Shown: piece by piece, positions 43,613-53,056 of the stretch
Numbering within the stretch: the first letter of the stretch is position 1
How the letters are laid out: each line of letters opens with the position of its first letter
Assembly (NCBI RefSeq): GCF_015291725.1
Contig: NZ_CP030038.1
Span: forward strand, 4,453,001 to 4,517,000
Reading direction: 5' to 3'
DNA from: Bradyrhizobium sp. CCBAU 51765
GTDB taxonomy: Bacteria; Pseudomonadota; Alphaproteobacteria; Rhizobiales; Xanthobacteraceae
DNA: 64,000 nucleotides
Notes under the pieces: generated by a model
What the model was told of the DNA's origin: nothing
Databases searched by the model: none
Seen by the model: the letters and a program-made list of their open reading frames with translations, nothing else
Made by a program: the position numbers and the translations under genes

Positions 43613-44845
43613 ATGCGACGTGCAATAGTTCTCGGCGGCGGCATGGTCGGTGTGAGCGCGGCGCTGCACCTGCAGCAGCGCGGTTGGTCCGTCACGCTCG
43701 TCGACCGCAGGGAGCCGGGCCGCGAGACCAGCTACGGCAATGCCGGAATGATCCAGGCGGAAGCGGTGCGCCCCTATCCCATGCCGCGCGACCTCGCCTC
43801 GCTCTTGAAGATCGCGACCGGCCGCACCAACGACGTGCGCTACAGCCTCTCGTCCCTCCATCTCCACATCGAGCCCCTGCTCCGCTACTGGTGGCATTCG
43901 GCGCCGAAGCGGCATCGCGAGGCGATCGAGGCCTGGGCACGGCTGATCGCCTACGCGACGGCCGAGCACGACATCCTGATCCGCGAGGCGCATGCCGACA
44001 ATCTCATCCGCCGTGCCGGCTACCGAGCGCTGTTTCGCGACCGCGCTTCACTGGATCTCTCGATCAAGGCCGCGGAAGAGGACCAGCGCGAATTCGGCGT
44101 GAACTTTCGCGTGCTGTCGGGCAGCGAACTTGCCAAGGCCGAGCCGATCCTGCGCGACGATCTCCCCGGCGCGATCCATTGGCTCGACACCTGGACCGTG
44201 TCGGATCCCGGCGCACTGGTCACCGCCTATGCCGACTTGTTCGAGCGCCTCGGCGGCACGATTGTGCTCGGTGATGCGCAGTCGCTGCAGCAGACCGCGA
44301 CCGGCTGGTCGGTCGACACCGACAGCGGACGCCTCGATGCGCCCGACGCCGTCGTGACGCTCGGGCCGTGGTCGCCCGACCTCCTCCACAAATTCGGCTA
44401 TCGCATCCCGCTGGTGCGCAAGCGCGGCTACCACATGCATTACAGCGGCGGCGCGTCGCTCGACCTGCCGCTGATCGACAAGTCCGGCGGCTACGCCATG
44501 GGTCCGATGGCCAAGGGCATTCGCATCACGACGGGAGCGGAGCTGACGGGGCCGGATGCGCTGGCAACGCCGGTGCAGCTCGCCAGCGCCGAAGCCTCGG
44601 CACGCGAGCTGATCGACCTCGGCAAGCGGGTCGAGCCGGACCCGTGGTTCGGCACTCGGCCCTGCACGCCCGACATGCTCCCGGTGCTCGGCCGCGCCCC
44701 GCGCCACCCCGGCCTCTGGATGAACTTCGGCCATGGTCATCAGGGCTTTACGCTGGGACCCGCGACCGGCCGCCTGCTCGCCGAGATCATGAGCGGCGAG
44801 ACGCCGGCGGTCGATCCCACGCCATACCGGCCTGAGCGGTTCTAA
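43613..44845 (+). CDS. FAD-dependent oxidoreductase, DadA-like
   Basis: A 410-residue DAO-family flavoprotein. It opens with MRRAIVLGGGMVGVSAALHL, the FAD-binding dinucleotide fold, then TLVDRREPGRETSYGNAGMI, typical of D-amino acid dehydrogenases. Near the C-terminus are PCTPDMLPVLGRAP and NFGHGHQGFTLGPATGRLL. These enzymes pass electrons from D-amino acids (or related imino substrates) to the membrane quinone pool; the substrate is not certain. The frame is open from a TTG at 43595, but the ATG at 43613, with GAGG upstream, fits the family start. It overlaps the convergent TPR gene by 4 bases. Confidence 0.9.
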   Translation: MRRAIVLGGGMVGVSAALHLQQRGWSVTLVDRREPGRETSYGNAGMIQAEAVRPYPMPRDLASLLKIATGRTNDVRYSLSSLHLHIEPLLRYWWHSAPKRHREAIEAWARLIAYATAEHDILIREAHADNLIRRAGYRALFRDRASLDLSIKAAEEDQREFGVNFRVLSGSELAKAEPILRDDLPGAIHWLDTWTVSDPGALVTAYADLFERLGGTIVLGDAQSLQQTATGWSVDTDSGRLDAPDAVVTLGPWSPDLLHKFGYRIPLVRKRGYHMHYSGGASLDLPLIDKSGGYAMGPMAKGIRITTGAELTGPDALATPVQLASAEASARELIDLGKRVEPDPWFGTRPCTPDMLPVLGRAPRHPGLWMNFGHGHQGFTLGPATGRLLAEIMSGETPAVDPTPYRPERF

Positions 44846-46926
44846 CTCCCTGCTTTCGCGGCGAGGACTGCGAGCGCGGCCGACAGGCGCATCAGCGGGT
44901 CGTCCCATTCGCGCGGCCTGCGCTGGCGGAACAGCCGCATGGTCGGATACCAGGGAGTGTCCTCGCGATCGCGCAGCCAGCGCCAGTCGAGCGCGTAAGG
45001 CGTGAGCATCCACACCGGACGGCCGAGCGCGCCGGCAAGATGCGCGACCGACGTGTCGACGGCGATGACGAGATCAAGCGACGCGACGGCCGCCGCCGTA
45101 TCGGCGAAATCGCCGAGGGCGGGGGCAAGATCGACGATATCGCGGTTGAGAGCCGCGAGGACCGGACCATCGTCGGGGCGAGGCTCCTTTTGCAGGCTGT
45201 AGAGCTGCACGCCCGGCATCACCAGGCGCGGCAGCACGGCCTCGGCCGATAGCGAGCGCTGCCGGTCGCCCTTGTGCCTGATATTCCCAGCCCAGGCCAC
45301 GCCGACCTTCAGGGCCGTCACGTCGGCGAGCGCAGCCCGCCAGCGCAGAAGTCTTGCGGGATCGACATGCAGATACGGAACGTCTGCCGGAATGGTGTCG
45401 AGCGTGGTGCCGAACACACGCGGCAGACTCATCAGCGGCAGTTGCAGGTCGAACGCCGGCAGCGGTTCGCCGCGCGGGATCACGGTTACATCGGGCAGCA
45501 ATCGCAGCAGGGAGGCGAGTGCGGGCTGCACCTGGAGGACGGTATTTCCGCCCCTCGCCGTCACCATCGGCAGATAGCGCACGAAATGCAGGGCGTCGCC
45601 GAGCCCGTATTCGGCGAACAGCAGCAATGTGCGACCATCGAGCGGCTCCCCCTGCCATTCCGGCCCGCTGAATGTGGGGTCACCATCCGAGAGCGACTTG
45701 GATTTGCGCCGCCACCGATACGCTTCGAAGCCATTGGCGAAGTCACCGTTCATCAGCAGGAAGTGTGCGTGATTGTACTGGGCGAGCGGCTGCTCTGGAT
45801 CGAGCGCAACCGCATGGCGCGAGACCGCGAGCGCCTCGTCGATCTCTCCGGCGTTGCGCAGCGCAACCGCCAGATTGGCATGGCCCTTGGCATAGCCGGG
45901 ATCGGCGGCAACCGCACAGCGATGGGCAGCAACCGCGTCGGCGACGCGCTCCTGCTTTTCGAAGACGATGCCGAGATTGGTATAGGCCGGCGCGTGATCG
46001 GGCTTGAGCAACAGAGCGTGCTCACAGGATGCGATCGCGTCGTCGAGCGCGCCGAGCTCGGAGTAGCAGGCGCCGAGATTGGTTGCGATCACATGGTCCG
46101 CCGGATCGAGCGAAAACGTTCGTCTGTAGACCTCGGCGGCCTCGCGCAGCTGGCCATCCTCGTGCAGGAGGAGGCCGAGCAGGCGCAGCGCCGCTATGTT
46201 GTCCGGCCCCAGCGCGACGGCGCGGCGGTACTGCTCGATGGCGTCCCCGAGCAATCCCTGCCGATAGAGCGCCGCGCCAAGATTGCAGAGCAGCCCCGGA
46301 TCATCCGGATCGGCGTCAAGGGCGCGACGATAGGCGGCCGCCGCCTCGCCCGGCCTGCCCTGGTCCGAAAGGACGTCGCCGAGATTGAGCCAGACGCCGC
46401 GATAAGCGGGATCGCGCGCAATCAGCGCGCGATAGGTCTCTTCGGCTTCGGCCAGTCGTCCCTGCTCGGCCAGCGCGACGCCGAGGTTGAAACACGCCCG
46501 CGTCAGATGCGCATCGAGCACAATCGCACGGCGATAGGCGACCTCGGCCTCGCCGAAACGCGCGAGCTCGCCGAGCGCCACGCCAAGCTTGTTGTGAAGG
46601 CCGGCGTCGTCCGGGCGCCGGCGGAGCGCCCGCTCGAACGCGGCCACGGCGCCCTCATGCTCGCCCTTCACCGCCAGCGCATCGCCCAGCGTGACCAGCG
46701 CCGGCGCGTGGTCGGGATCGATGTCGAAGAGGCGGCCAAGCAGCGCGGCGCCGTCGGCGGCGCGATCCGTAACGAAGGCGGCGACGGCGGCCAGATGCAG
46801 CGCCGGGACGTGATCCGGCTCAGCCCTCAGGACCTTCGCGCACAAGGCATCCGCCTGCTCCGGCCGGCCCGCCGCAAAATGCTCCGCCGCCTGCACCAAG
46901 ATCGGATTCGCAGCCGCATTGCCCAC
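44842..46926 (-). CDS. TPR-repeat protein with C-terminal glycosyltransferase-like domain
   Basis: A 694-residue protein. Residues of about 5-400 are some eleven to twelve TPR units (for example LGVALAEQGRLAEAEETYRA and LGIVFEKQERVADAVAAHRC). Residues of about 420-690 form a GT9/GT41-like glycosyltransferase fold: DGRTLLLFAEYGLGDALHFV, VGVAWAGNIRHKGDRQRSL, YSLQKEPRP and LDLVIAVDTSVAHLAGALGR. Such proteins are common in rhizobia and may glycosylate proteins, in the manner of O-GlcNAc transferase, or flagellin and surface molecules. No signal peptide is seen. The acceptor is unknown. It is transcribed alone. Confidence 0.88.
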   Translation of the reverse strand: MGNAAANPILVQAAEHFAAGRPEQADALCAKVLRAEPDHVPALHLAAVAAFVTDRAADGAALLGRLFDIDPDHAPALVTLGDALAVKGEHEGAVAAFERALRRRPDDAGLHNKLGVALGELARFGEAEVAYRRAIVLDAHLTRACFNLGVALAEQGRLAEAEETYRALIARDPAYRGVWLNLGDVLSDQGRPGEAAAAYRRALDADPDDPGLLCNLGAALYRQGLLGDAIEQYRRAVALGPDNIAALRLLGLLLHEDGQLREAAEVYRRTFSLDPADHVIATNLGACYSELGALDDAIASCEHALLLKPDHAPAYTNLGIVFEKQERVADAVAAHRCAVAADPGYAKGHANLAVALRNAGEIDEALAVSRHAVALDPEQPLAQYNHAHFLLMNGDFANGFEAYRWRRKSKSLSDGDPTFSGPEWQGEPLDGRTLLLFAEYGLGDALHFVRYLPMVTARGGNTVLQVQPALASLLRLLPDVTVIPRGEPLPAFDLQLPLMSLPRVFGTTLDTIPADVPYLHVDPARLLRWRAALADVTALKVGVAWAGNIRHKGDRQRSLSAEAVLPRLVMPGVQLYSLQKEPRPDDGPVLAALNRDIVDLAPALGDFADTAAAVASLDLVIAVDTSVAHLAGALGRPVWMLTPYALDWRWLRDREDTPWYPTMRLFRQRRPREWDDPLMRLSAALAVLAAKAGS

Positions 46927-47033
46927 GATAGCCCCACCCTTTCGAGATCCGAGATGCAGGTTGAACGCGCGAGGTCGAAAATTCCGTCAGTCCGCGCGCA
47001 CGGCGCAATATCGAAATCGCCGGAGCCAGCGCC

Positions 47034-47070
47034 CAAAGAAAAAGGGCTGATCGAGGATATCGACCAGCCC
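47034..47070 (-). terminator. Rho-independent terminator after dctA
   Basis: On the minus strand GGGCTGGTCGA pairs with TCGATCAGCCC (one mismatch) around TATCC, followed by TTTTTCTTT. It begins about 50 bases beyond the dctA stop and should end that transcript before the TPR-glycosyltransferase gene. Confidence 0.85.
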
Positions 47071-47120
47071 AGTTACTTCAGGACCTGACGGCGCATGCGC
47101 CGCCGCAGGCGATCGCCGGG

Positions 47121-48455
47121 TCAGTCCGTCGTGATCGCCGTCTCCATGTCGGTCGGATCGATCTGCTTGGCGAGGTTGGCGTTGAGCTTGTCGCGGTCGA
47201 GCTCGCCTTCCCACCATGCCACGATCACGCAGGCGACGCCGTTGCCGCACAGATTGGTCAGCGCGCGGCACTCGCTCATGAACTTGTCGATGCCGAGCAC
47301 GATCGCCATGCCCGGCACGAGGCGTGGATCGACCACGGCGAGCGTCGCCGCCAGCGTGATGAAACCCGCGCCGGTGATGCCGGAGGCGCCCTTCGAGGTC
47401 AGCATCGCCACGACCAGGATCGTGAGCTGCTGGCCGAAGGAAAGTTCGACGCCGAGCGCCTGCGCGATGAACAGGGTCGCCAGCGTCATGTAGATGTTGG
47501 TGCCGTCGAGGTTGAACGAGTAGCCCGTGGGCACCACGAGGCCGACCACCGACTTCGAGCAGCCGAGCCGCTCCAGCTTCTCCATGAGGGACGGCAGCGC
47601 GCTTTCCGAGGACGAGGTGCCGAGCACGATCAGCAGCTCGTCCTTGATGTAGGCCAGGAACTTGAAGATCGAGAAGCCGGCCATGCGCGCGATGAGGCCG
47701 AGCACGACGAACACGAACAGCGCCGCGGTGACATAGAACGTGGCGATGAGACCGAGCAGGTTGAGGATGGCGCCGGTGCCGAACTTGCCGATCGTATAGG
47801 CCATCGCACCGAACGCACCAATCGGCGCCGCGCGCATGACGATCGAAATGACACCGAACACCGCGTGCGCAGCATCGTCGATGAAGCTGCGAATCGTATG
47901 GCCGCGCTCGCCGAGGCTCATCAAAGCAAAGCCGAACAGCACCGCAAACAGCAGCACCTGCAGGATTTCGCCTTGCGCGAAGGCGCCGACCACCGTGTCG
48001 GGAATGATGTGCAGCACGAAGTCGACGGACCTCTGGCCGGCCGCCTGCTTGGCGTAGCCTGCGACGGCCGCCTCGTTCGCCGCCGCATTTCCGAAGCCGG
48101 AGCCCGGCTTGACGAGATTGCCGACGATGAGACCGATCACCAGCGCGAAGGTCGAGACGACCTCGAAATAGACCAGCGCCTTGACGCCGATGCGGCCGAC
48201 CTTCTTGGCGTCCTGGATGTGGGCGATGCCGGAGACGACGGTGCAGAAGATGATCGGGGCGATCACCATCTTGATCAGCTTGATGAAGCCGTCGCCGAGC
48301 GCCTTGATCCATTCGTTGGTGGCGACCTGCGGCCACAGCCAGCCGACGATGGCACCGAGCACGATCGCGATCAGCACCTGGACGTAGAGGACCTTGTACC
48401 ACGGCTTGGCGACGGGCGGCGCGACCGGCGCTCCCGCCATCGTTGTCGTCGTCAT
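47121..48455 (-). CDS. dctA: C4-dicarboxylate:cation symporter
   Basis: A 444-residue DAACS-family transporter for succinate, malate and fumarate. Characteristic segments are VQVLIAIVLGAIVGWLWPQV, FIKLIKMVIAPIIFCTVVSG, the serine-rich re-entrant loop LGTSSSESALPSL, PTGYSFNLDGTNIYMTLATL and the second hairpin TSKGASGITGAGFITLAATL, then the NLCGNGVA motif in the last helix. DctA feeds nitrogen-fixing bacteroids in rhizobia, but no dctBD genes are next to it here and I see no clear sigma-54 promoter. The ATG at 48455 has GGGGAG in front. It lies 82 bases downstream of bioY. Confidence 0.95.
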   Translation of the reverse strand: MTTTTMAGAPVAPPVAKPWYKVLYVQVLIAIVLGAIVGWLWPQVATNEWIKALGDGFIKLIKMVIAPIIFCTVVSGIAHIQDAKKVGRIGVKALVYFEVVSTFALVIGLIVGNLVKPGSGFGNAAANEAAVAGYAKQAAGQRSVDFVLHIIPDTVVGAFAQGEILQVLLFAVLFGFALMSLGERGHTIRSFIDDAAHAVFGVISIVMRAAPIGAFGAMAYTIGKFGTGAILNLLGLIATFYVTAALFVFVVLGLIARMAGFSIFKFLAYIKDELLIVLGTSSSESALPSLMEKLERLGCSKSVVGLVVPTGYSFNLDGTNIYMTLATLFIAQALGVELSFGQQLTILVVAMLTSKGASGITGAGFITLAATLAVVDPRLVPGMAIVLGIDKFMSECRALTNLCGNGVACVIVAWWEGELDRDKLNANLAKQIDPTDMETAITTD

Positions 48456-48479
48456 GGGTTCACTCCCCCTCAAAACACC

Positions 48480-48508
48480 AGGCCAGCCAAGATCAACTTG
48501 GCCGGCCC
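48480..48508 (-). terminator. Hairpin between bioY and dctA
   Basis: On the minus strand GGCCGGCCAAG pairs with CTTGGCTGGCC (one mismatch) around TTGAT, 30 bases after the bioY stop. It is followed by a weak T-rich stretch (GTGTTTTG). It could end bioY transcription or lie in the dctA leader. Confidence 0.6.
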
Positions 48509-48537
48509 TGTCAATTGGAACTGCTGGTTGTAGCGCG

Positions 48538-49152
48538 TTACCCGCGGCGCTCGACGATCCGGCGCGCCGCCGGCATCAGGGCCGCGCCGAGCGCATTCTT
48601 GACCAGTGAGGCCGCAATGAACGGCGCGATGCCGACCTGCCAGGCCTTGGCGGCGCCGAGACCCAGGCCAAAAGCCAGCCAGCCGAAGCCGGCGGCCAGA
48701 ATGGCGATATGGCCAACGGCCATCGCCGCAAACAGCAGCATCACGCTGCGATCCCAGCCGCGCTCGGCGAGCCAGCCGGTCACGAAGGCAGCCAGCACGA
48801 AACCGAACAGATAGCCCGCGGTCGGGCCGACCAGCGGCGCAATCCCACCCACGGGACCGGCGAACACCGGCAGCCCCATCGCACCCTCGGCGAGGTAGGC
48901 AATCATGGTTGCGCTGCCAAGCCGCCAGCCATAGGCGGCGCCGATCATCAGCACAACCAGCGTCTGCAGCGTCATCGGCACATACGGCAGCGGCAGGTTC
49001 ACCTTGGCCGACAGCGCCATCAACGCGGTGCCGAGTGCAATCAGCACGACGGCAGGCAGCGCGCCGACGGCTTCGCCCGGCCGGGTCGGCCACATCAAAG
49101 CGGCGAGAGAAGAATGCGGTGCGGCGGCTGAAGGGGCGGAACGGTCTGACAA
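48538..49152 (-). CDS. bioY: BioY biotin uptake protein
   Basis: A 204-residue S component of an ECF-type biotin transporter, with six helices. The BioY signature is clear: LPLPYVPMTLQTLVVLMIGA, LAEGAMGLPVFAG and GPTAGYLFGFVLAAFVTGWL. BioY can import biotin alone or with BioM and BioN, neither of which is in the window. The first 30 residues are a Ser/Ala-rich extension. Biotin is needed by AccB, encoded at 54657. No BioR-type palindrome (TTATCTATAA) is found upstream. Confidence 0.93.
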   Translation of the reverse strand: MSDRSAPSAAAPHSSLAALMWPTRPGEAVGALPAVVLIALGTALMALSAKVNLPLPYVPMTLQTLVVLMIGAAYGWRLGSATMIAYLAEGAMGLPVFAGPVGGIAPLVGPTAGYLFGFVLAAFVTGWLAERGWDRSVMLLFAAMAVGHIAILAAGFGWLAFGLGLGAAKAWQVGIAPFIAASLVKNALGAALMPAARRIVERRG

Positions 49153-49187
49153 GTTGAACTCCGGAAGGCTGAAGAAAACTGGCGCAG

Positions 49188-50375
49188 TTATTTAAGCCAC
49201 TCAGCAATCCGGTCAACTGCCTCTCGCATCTCATCGGGCGAGCGGGCATAGGAAAACCGTATGAATGAACGGCCGTGGATGGGATCGAAATCGACGCCGG
49301 GCGTTGCCGCCACGCGCGCCTGCTCCAGCATTTGCTTGGCGAACTCGAAGCTGTCCGAGGTGAAATCCGAGACGTCGGCGTAGAGATAGAAGGCGCCGTC
49401 TGCGGGCAGGAATCTCGTCAGTCCGGCCTTGGGCAATCCATCGATCAGGATACGCCGGTTTTCCTGATAGCCGTGCTTGATTTCCTCCATCTCGGCGGCG
49501 CCGTCGAAGGCAGCCTCTGCCGCGATCTGCGACAGCGACGGCACCGAGATCGAGAGGTTCTGTTGGAGCCGCTCGATCGGCCGCACCAGGATCTCGGGCA
49601 CGACCATCCAGCCAACGCGCCAGCCCGTCATGCAAAAATACTTCGAGAACGAGTTGATCACGAGTGCGTGCTCGGACAGCGCCGCTGCCGTCACGGCTGG
49701 AAACGCGTAATCGAGCCCGTGATAGATCTCATCCGAGATGAAGCGGATGCCGGCGTCTTCCGCGGCCGCGATGAGGCCGGCGAGCGCTTCGCTGGACATC
49801 ATCGTGCCCGTCGGATTGGCGGGGCTGCCGACCAGCACTCCCTTCAGCGGCGCCTTGCGATGGGCGGCGATGAGCGCCTCACCGGTCAGCGCGTGGCGCG
49901 TCTCGTTCGTGGTTTCGATCAGCACCGGCTCGCAGCCGAGCGCGGTGAGGATATGACGGTACGGTGGATAGCCCGGCACGGTCACGGCGACGCGATCGCC
50001 GGGCTCGAACATCGACAGGAAAGCCAAGATGAAGCCGCCGGAGGAGCCTGTGGTCACCACGATCCGTTCGGGGCTGACGTCGCAGCCATAGGTGTCGCGA
50101 TAATGGCGCGCGATGCGCTCGCGCAGACCGGGGATGCCGAGCGCGGAGGTATAATCGATCCGCCCGGCCTCCAGCGCCGCATGGGCGGCGGCGATCGCGG
50201 TCCTGGGCGCGCCGGCCGCGGGCTGGCCGACCTCCATATGGATGACATGTCCGCCGGCGGCCTCGATTCGGGCCGCCGCCGCCATGACGTCCATCACCAT
50301 GAACGGGGGAACATCGCTGCGGCGGGAGGGCTCGAGCCACTGCCCCAACCGGTTCCTCAAGGTCGCATCGTGCAT
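49188..50375 (-). CDS. Class I/II PLP-dependent aminotransferase
   Basis: A 395-residue fold-type I enzyme. Conserved parts are IHMEVGQPAAGAPRTA, the cofactor loop VVTTGSSGGFILAFLS, GSPANPTGTMMSSEALAGLI, the Asp-Tyr pair in FISDEIYHGLDYA, the PLP-Lys in INSFSKYFCMTGWRVGWMV and the C-terminal Arg in RSFIRFSYARS. It resembles aspartate or aromatic aminotransferases of the MalY/PatA-like group; the substrate cannot be set from sequence. It precedes bioY by 35 bases in the same direction, so both may be co-transcribed. Confidence 0.9.
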   Translation of the reverse strand: MHDATLRNRLGQWLEPSRRSDVPPFMVMDVMAAAARIEAAGGHVIHMEVGQPAAGAPRTAIAAAHAALEAGRIDYTSALGIPGLRERIARHYRDTYGCDVSPERIVVTTGSSGGFILAFLSMFEPGDRVAVTVPGYPPYRHILTALGCEPVLIETTNETRHALTGEALIAAHRKAPLKGVLVGSPANPTGTMMSSEALAGLIAAAEDAGIRFISDEIYHGLDYAFPAVTAAALSEHALVINSFSKYFCMTGWRVGWMVVPEILVRPIERLQQNLSISVPSLSQIAAEAAFDGAAEMEEIKHGYQENRRILIDGLPKAGLTRFLPADGAFYLYADVSDFTSDSFEFAKQMLEQARVAATPGVDFDPIHGRSFIRFSYARSPDEMREAVDRIAEWLK

Positions 50376-50566
50376 CGATTTCTGCTATTCGCTGGCGGAC
50401 CGGATCCGTCCGGTCCGGAAAACAGGGCCCTTGCGCCCCAGACTGGCCGCATTGTACGGCTCATAAAGGGCACGGCTCACAAGGGGCATATCGCGGATCC
50501 GGTCTGCCGCCAATCACCAAACCAATCACGAAACTGCTGACCAAGACCGTTTGACCAGACCGCTCG

Positions 50567-51967
50567 ATGTTGCTCAGGATCGCATTGCGCCAGAAGGCCT
50601 CCGCTCTCACCGCCCTCGTCACGGCCGCGGCCATCGCGCTGACGCCGTTCTCGGTCGCGCGGGCACAGGCCAAAGGGCCGCCGGTGCTGCGCGACACCGA
50701 GACCGAGCAGCTGCTGCGCGAATACACCCGTCCGATCCTGCGCGTCGCGGGTCTGGAGAAGCAGAACATCCAGATGGTGATCATCAACGACGGCTCGTTC
50801 AACGCGTTCGTCGCGGACGGCCGCCGCATCTTCGTCAACTGGGGCGCGATCCTCCAGTCGGAGACGCCGAACCAGATCATCGGCGTGCTCGCGCACGAGA
50901 CCGGACATCTGGCCGGCGGCCACCTGTCCAAGCTGCGCGAGCAGCTCGCCACGGCCCAGACCCAGATGATCATCGCGATGCTGCTCGGCGCCGGCGCAAT
51001 CGCCGCCGGCAGCACCCGCAGCTCGAGCGCCGGCAACAACGGGCTGGCCAATGCCGGCGCGGCTGCGATCGCCGCTCCGCAGGAGATGATCCGCCGTACG
51101 CTGCTATCCTACCAGCGCCAGCAGGAGGAGAACGCCGACCGCGCCGGCGTGAAATTCCTGACTGCGACCCAGCAATCGCCGAAGGGCATGTACGAGACCT
51201 TCAAGCGCTTCACCAGCGAGAGCCTGTTCGCTTCGCGCGGCGCCGATCCCTATCTCCAGTCGCATCCGATGCCGGCCGAGCGCGTCGCCGCGCTCCAGGA
51301 ATTCGCGGGCACCAGCCCATACTGGAACAAGAAGGACGATCCCGCGCTTCAGCTCCGGCACGACATGGTCCGCGCCAAGATATCAGCCTTCATGGAGCGG
51401 CCGGAGACGGTGTACCGCCGCTATCCCCAGACCAACGACAGCCTGCCGGCGCGCTATGCCCGCGCCATCAGCACCTATCTGCACGGGGATTTGCGCAGCG
51501 CGCTCACTCAGATCGACGCGCTGATCCAGGTTCAGCCGAACAACCCCTACTTCTACGAGGTGCGCGGCCAAGCGCTTTTGGAGAGCGGCAAGCCGGCGGA
51601 GGCGATCGCTCCCCTGCGCAAGGCAGCGCAGCTCTCGAACAACGCCCCCCTCATCGAGATGTTACTTGGGCAGGCTCTGGTTGGAACCGATAATAAAGCC
51701 TACACCGACGATGCCGTTCGGATTCTCCGCGCTGCGGTGGCCCGAGAGCCCGAGGCGGCGCTCGGTTATACCCAGCTCGCAATGGCCTATGGCCGGAAGG
51801 GAGACTACGCCGAGGCCGATCTCGCCTCGGCCCAGGCCGCTTACTTGCGCGGCGACAACAAGACCGCCCGCGAGCTTGCAACGCGCGCGAAAACCCGTTT
51901 CGCCATCGGCACGCCCGGATGGGTCAAGGCCGACGACATCGTGGCGGCGAAGCCGCCGCGCAACTGA
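50567..51967 (+). CDS. M48 metalloprotease with TPR domain (BepA-like)
   Basis: A 466-residue exported zinc protease. A signal peptide (VTAAAIALTPFSVARAQA) is followed by a peptidase_M48 domain: IINDGSFNAFVADGRRIFVN, the zinc motif HETGHLAGGHLSKL and the downstream Glu in RQQEENADRAGVKFL. A C-terminal part of about 200 residues has TPR-like repeats (PNNPYFYEVRGQALLESGKP). The architecture is that of BepA/YfgC, a periplasmic protease and chaperone for outer-membrane protein assembly. The short hydrophobic insert after HETGH is less conserved. A DsbA-like gene follows 98 bases on in the same direction, a common partner in envelope protein folding. Confidence 0.93.
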   Translation: MLLRIALRQKASALTALVTAAAIALTPFSVARAQAKGPPVLRDTETEQLLREYTRPILRVAGLEKQNIQMVIINDGSFNAFVADGRRIFVNWGAILQSETPNQIIGVLAHETGHLAGGHLSKLREQLATAQTQMIIAMLLGAGAIAAGSTRSSSAGNNGLANAGAAAIAAPQEMIRRTLLSYQRQQEENADRAGVKFLTATQQSPKGMYETFKRFTSESLFASRGADPYLQSHPMPAERVAALQEFAGTSPYWNKKDDPALQLRHDMVRAKISAFMERPETVYRRYPQTNDSLPARYARAISTYLHGDLRSALTQIDALIQVQPNNPYFYEVRGQALLESGKPAEAIAPLRKAAQLSNNAPLIEMLLGQALVGTDNKAYTDDAVRILRAAVAREPEAALGYTQLAMAYGRKGDYAEADLASAQAAYLRGDNKTARELATRAKTRFAIGTPGWVKADDIVAAKPPRN

Positions 51968-52065
51968 CGCAACTCGAACGACGCCCGATACCACGACGTC
52001 ACGACACCGAGCTTAAGTCCGCCGGGACGTTTATCGAAACCTGCTTTGGATAAGAGGATTTACCT

Positions 52066-52833
52066 ATGCCTTCGCTGCGCCTGCTTGCTCCCGCATTGTT
52101 CGCGCTCGCCATGTTCGGCGCAGCCGTGCCCGCGTCGGCCGACAGCTTCTCCGATGCCCAGCGCACCGACATCGAGACCATCATCAAGAACTACCTCGTC
52201 AGCCATCCCGAGGTGCTCGAGGAGGCCATGGCCGAGCTCAGCAAGCGTCAGGCCGCGGCCGAAACGCAGAAGCACGAGGCCAGCATCGCGCAGAACGCCG
52301 ATGCCATCTTCAACTCGCCGCGCCAGGTCGTGCTCGGCAACAAGGACGGCGACGTCACCTTCGTCGAGTTCTTCGACTACAATTGCGGCTACTGCAAACG
52401 CGCGATGGACGACATGCTCACTCTCATGAAGAGCGATCCGAAGCTGAAGGTCGTGCTGAAGGAGTTTCCGGTGCTGAGCCAGGGTTCGGTCGAAGCGGCC
52501 CAGGTCGCAGTCGCAGTGCGCATGCAGGATCCCTCGGGCAAGAAGTATCTCGACTTCCACCAGAGACTGCTCGGCGGCCGGGGCGCTGCGGACAAGGCGC
52601 GCGCAATTCAGGCGGCGAAGGAAGCCGGCCTCGACACCGCTCGAATCGAGAAGGACATCGCCAGCCCCGAGGTGCGCGCCACCATCGAGGAGAACTTCAA
52701 GCTTGCCGAAGCGATGGGCATGAACGGCACGCCGAGCTACGTCATCGGCAAGCAGATCGTGATCGGCGCTGTCGGCGTCGAAGGCCTCAGGGAAAAGATC
52801 GGCATCGCCCGCTGCGGCAAGGCAACGTGCTAG
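52066..52833 (+). CDS. DsbA-family thiol-disulfide oxidoreductase (Com1/ScsC-like)
   Basis: A 255-residue periplasmic protein. The signal peptide MPSLRLLAPALFALAMFGAA ends in ASA. An N-terminal helical part (about 25-85, IETIIKNYLVSHPEVLEEAM) resembles the DsbA-like proteins of the Com1/ScsC group that oligomerise through it. The thioredoxin domain has VEFFDYNCGYCKRAMDDM with a CGYC active site, and the cis-Pro in MGMNGTPSYVIGKQI. It oxidises or isomerises disulfides. A GAGGA ribosome site is upstream of the ATG. A terminator follows 45 bases after the stop. Confidence 0.92.
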   Translation: MPSLRLLAPALFALAMFGAAVPASADSFSDAQRTDIETIIKNYLVSHPEVLEEAMAELSKRQAAAETQKHEASIAQNADAIFNSPRQVVLGNKDGDVTFVEFFDYNCGYCKRAMDDMLTLMKSDPKLKVVLKEFPVLSQGSVEAAQVAVAVRMQDPSGKKYLDFHQRLLGGRGAADKARAIQAAKEAGLDTARIEKDIASPEVRATIEENFKLAEAMGMNGTPSYVIGKQIVIGAVGVEGLREKIGIARCGKATC

Positions 52834-52877
52834 AGGCGACTTGCTGATCGCGCCGTTCGCAACTCGTGCACGCAAAA

Positions 52878-52905
52878 GGGCCGGCTGAAGAGCCGGCCTT
52901 TTTTT
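52878..52905 (+). terminator. Rho-independent terminator after the DsbA-like gene
   Basis: GGCCGGCT (52879-52886) and AGCCGGCC (52891-52898) form a perfect 8-bp stem around GAAG, followed by seven T residues. This is the clearest intrinsic terminator in the window. Confidence 0.95.
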
Positions 52906-52987
52906 CGCGCGCCCAACATTGGCGTCTTCGTGCAAAGTCATTCATCCAGCGTTCAACAAACAAATGCCGCGGAACAGTCGAAGTTCC

Positions 52988-53012
52988 GGAACAACTCAAA
53001 TCTCCTTTCGTT
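52988..53012 (+). promoter_or_regulatory. EcfG-type (general stress) promoter before the DUF1236 gene
   Basis: GGAAC (52988-52992), a 16-base spacer and CGTT (53009-53012) match the promoter consensus of the alphaproteobacterial general-stress sigma factor EcfG exactly. The -10 element ends 44 bases before the ATG at 53057, a normal distance. The site lies in a real intergenic region after a terminator. Confidence 0.75.
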
Positions 53013-53056
53013 GTCGGCGCGGGCAATGACGCAGGAAACACGTGAGGAGAATTTCG

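Noticed and set aside
48456..48537. Sigma-54 promoter for dctA
   Set aside because: The expected TGGCAC-N5-TTGC pattern is not present in the gap upstream of dctA, although such promoters are known for dctA in other rhizobia.
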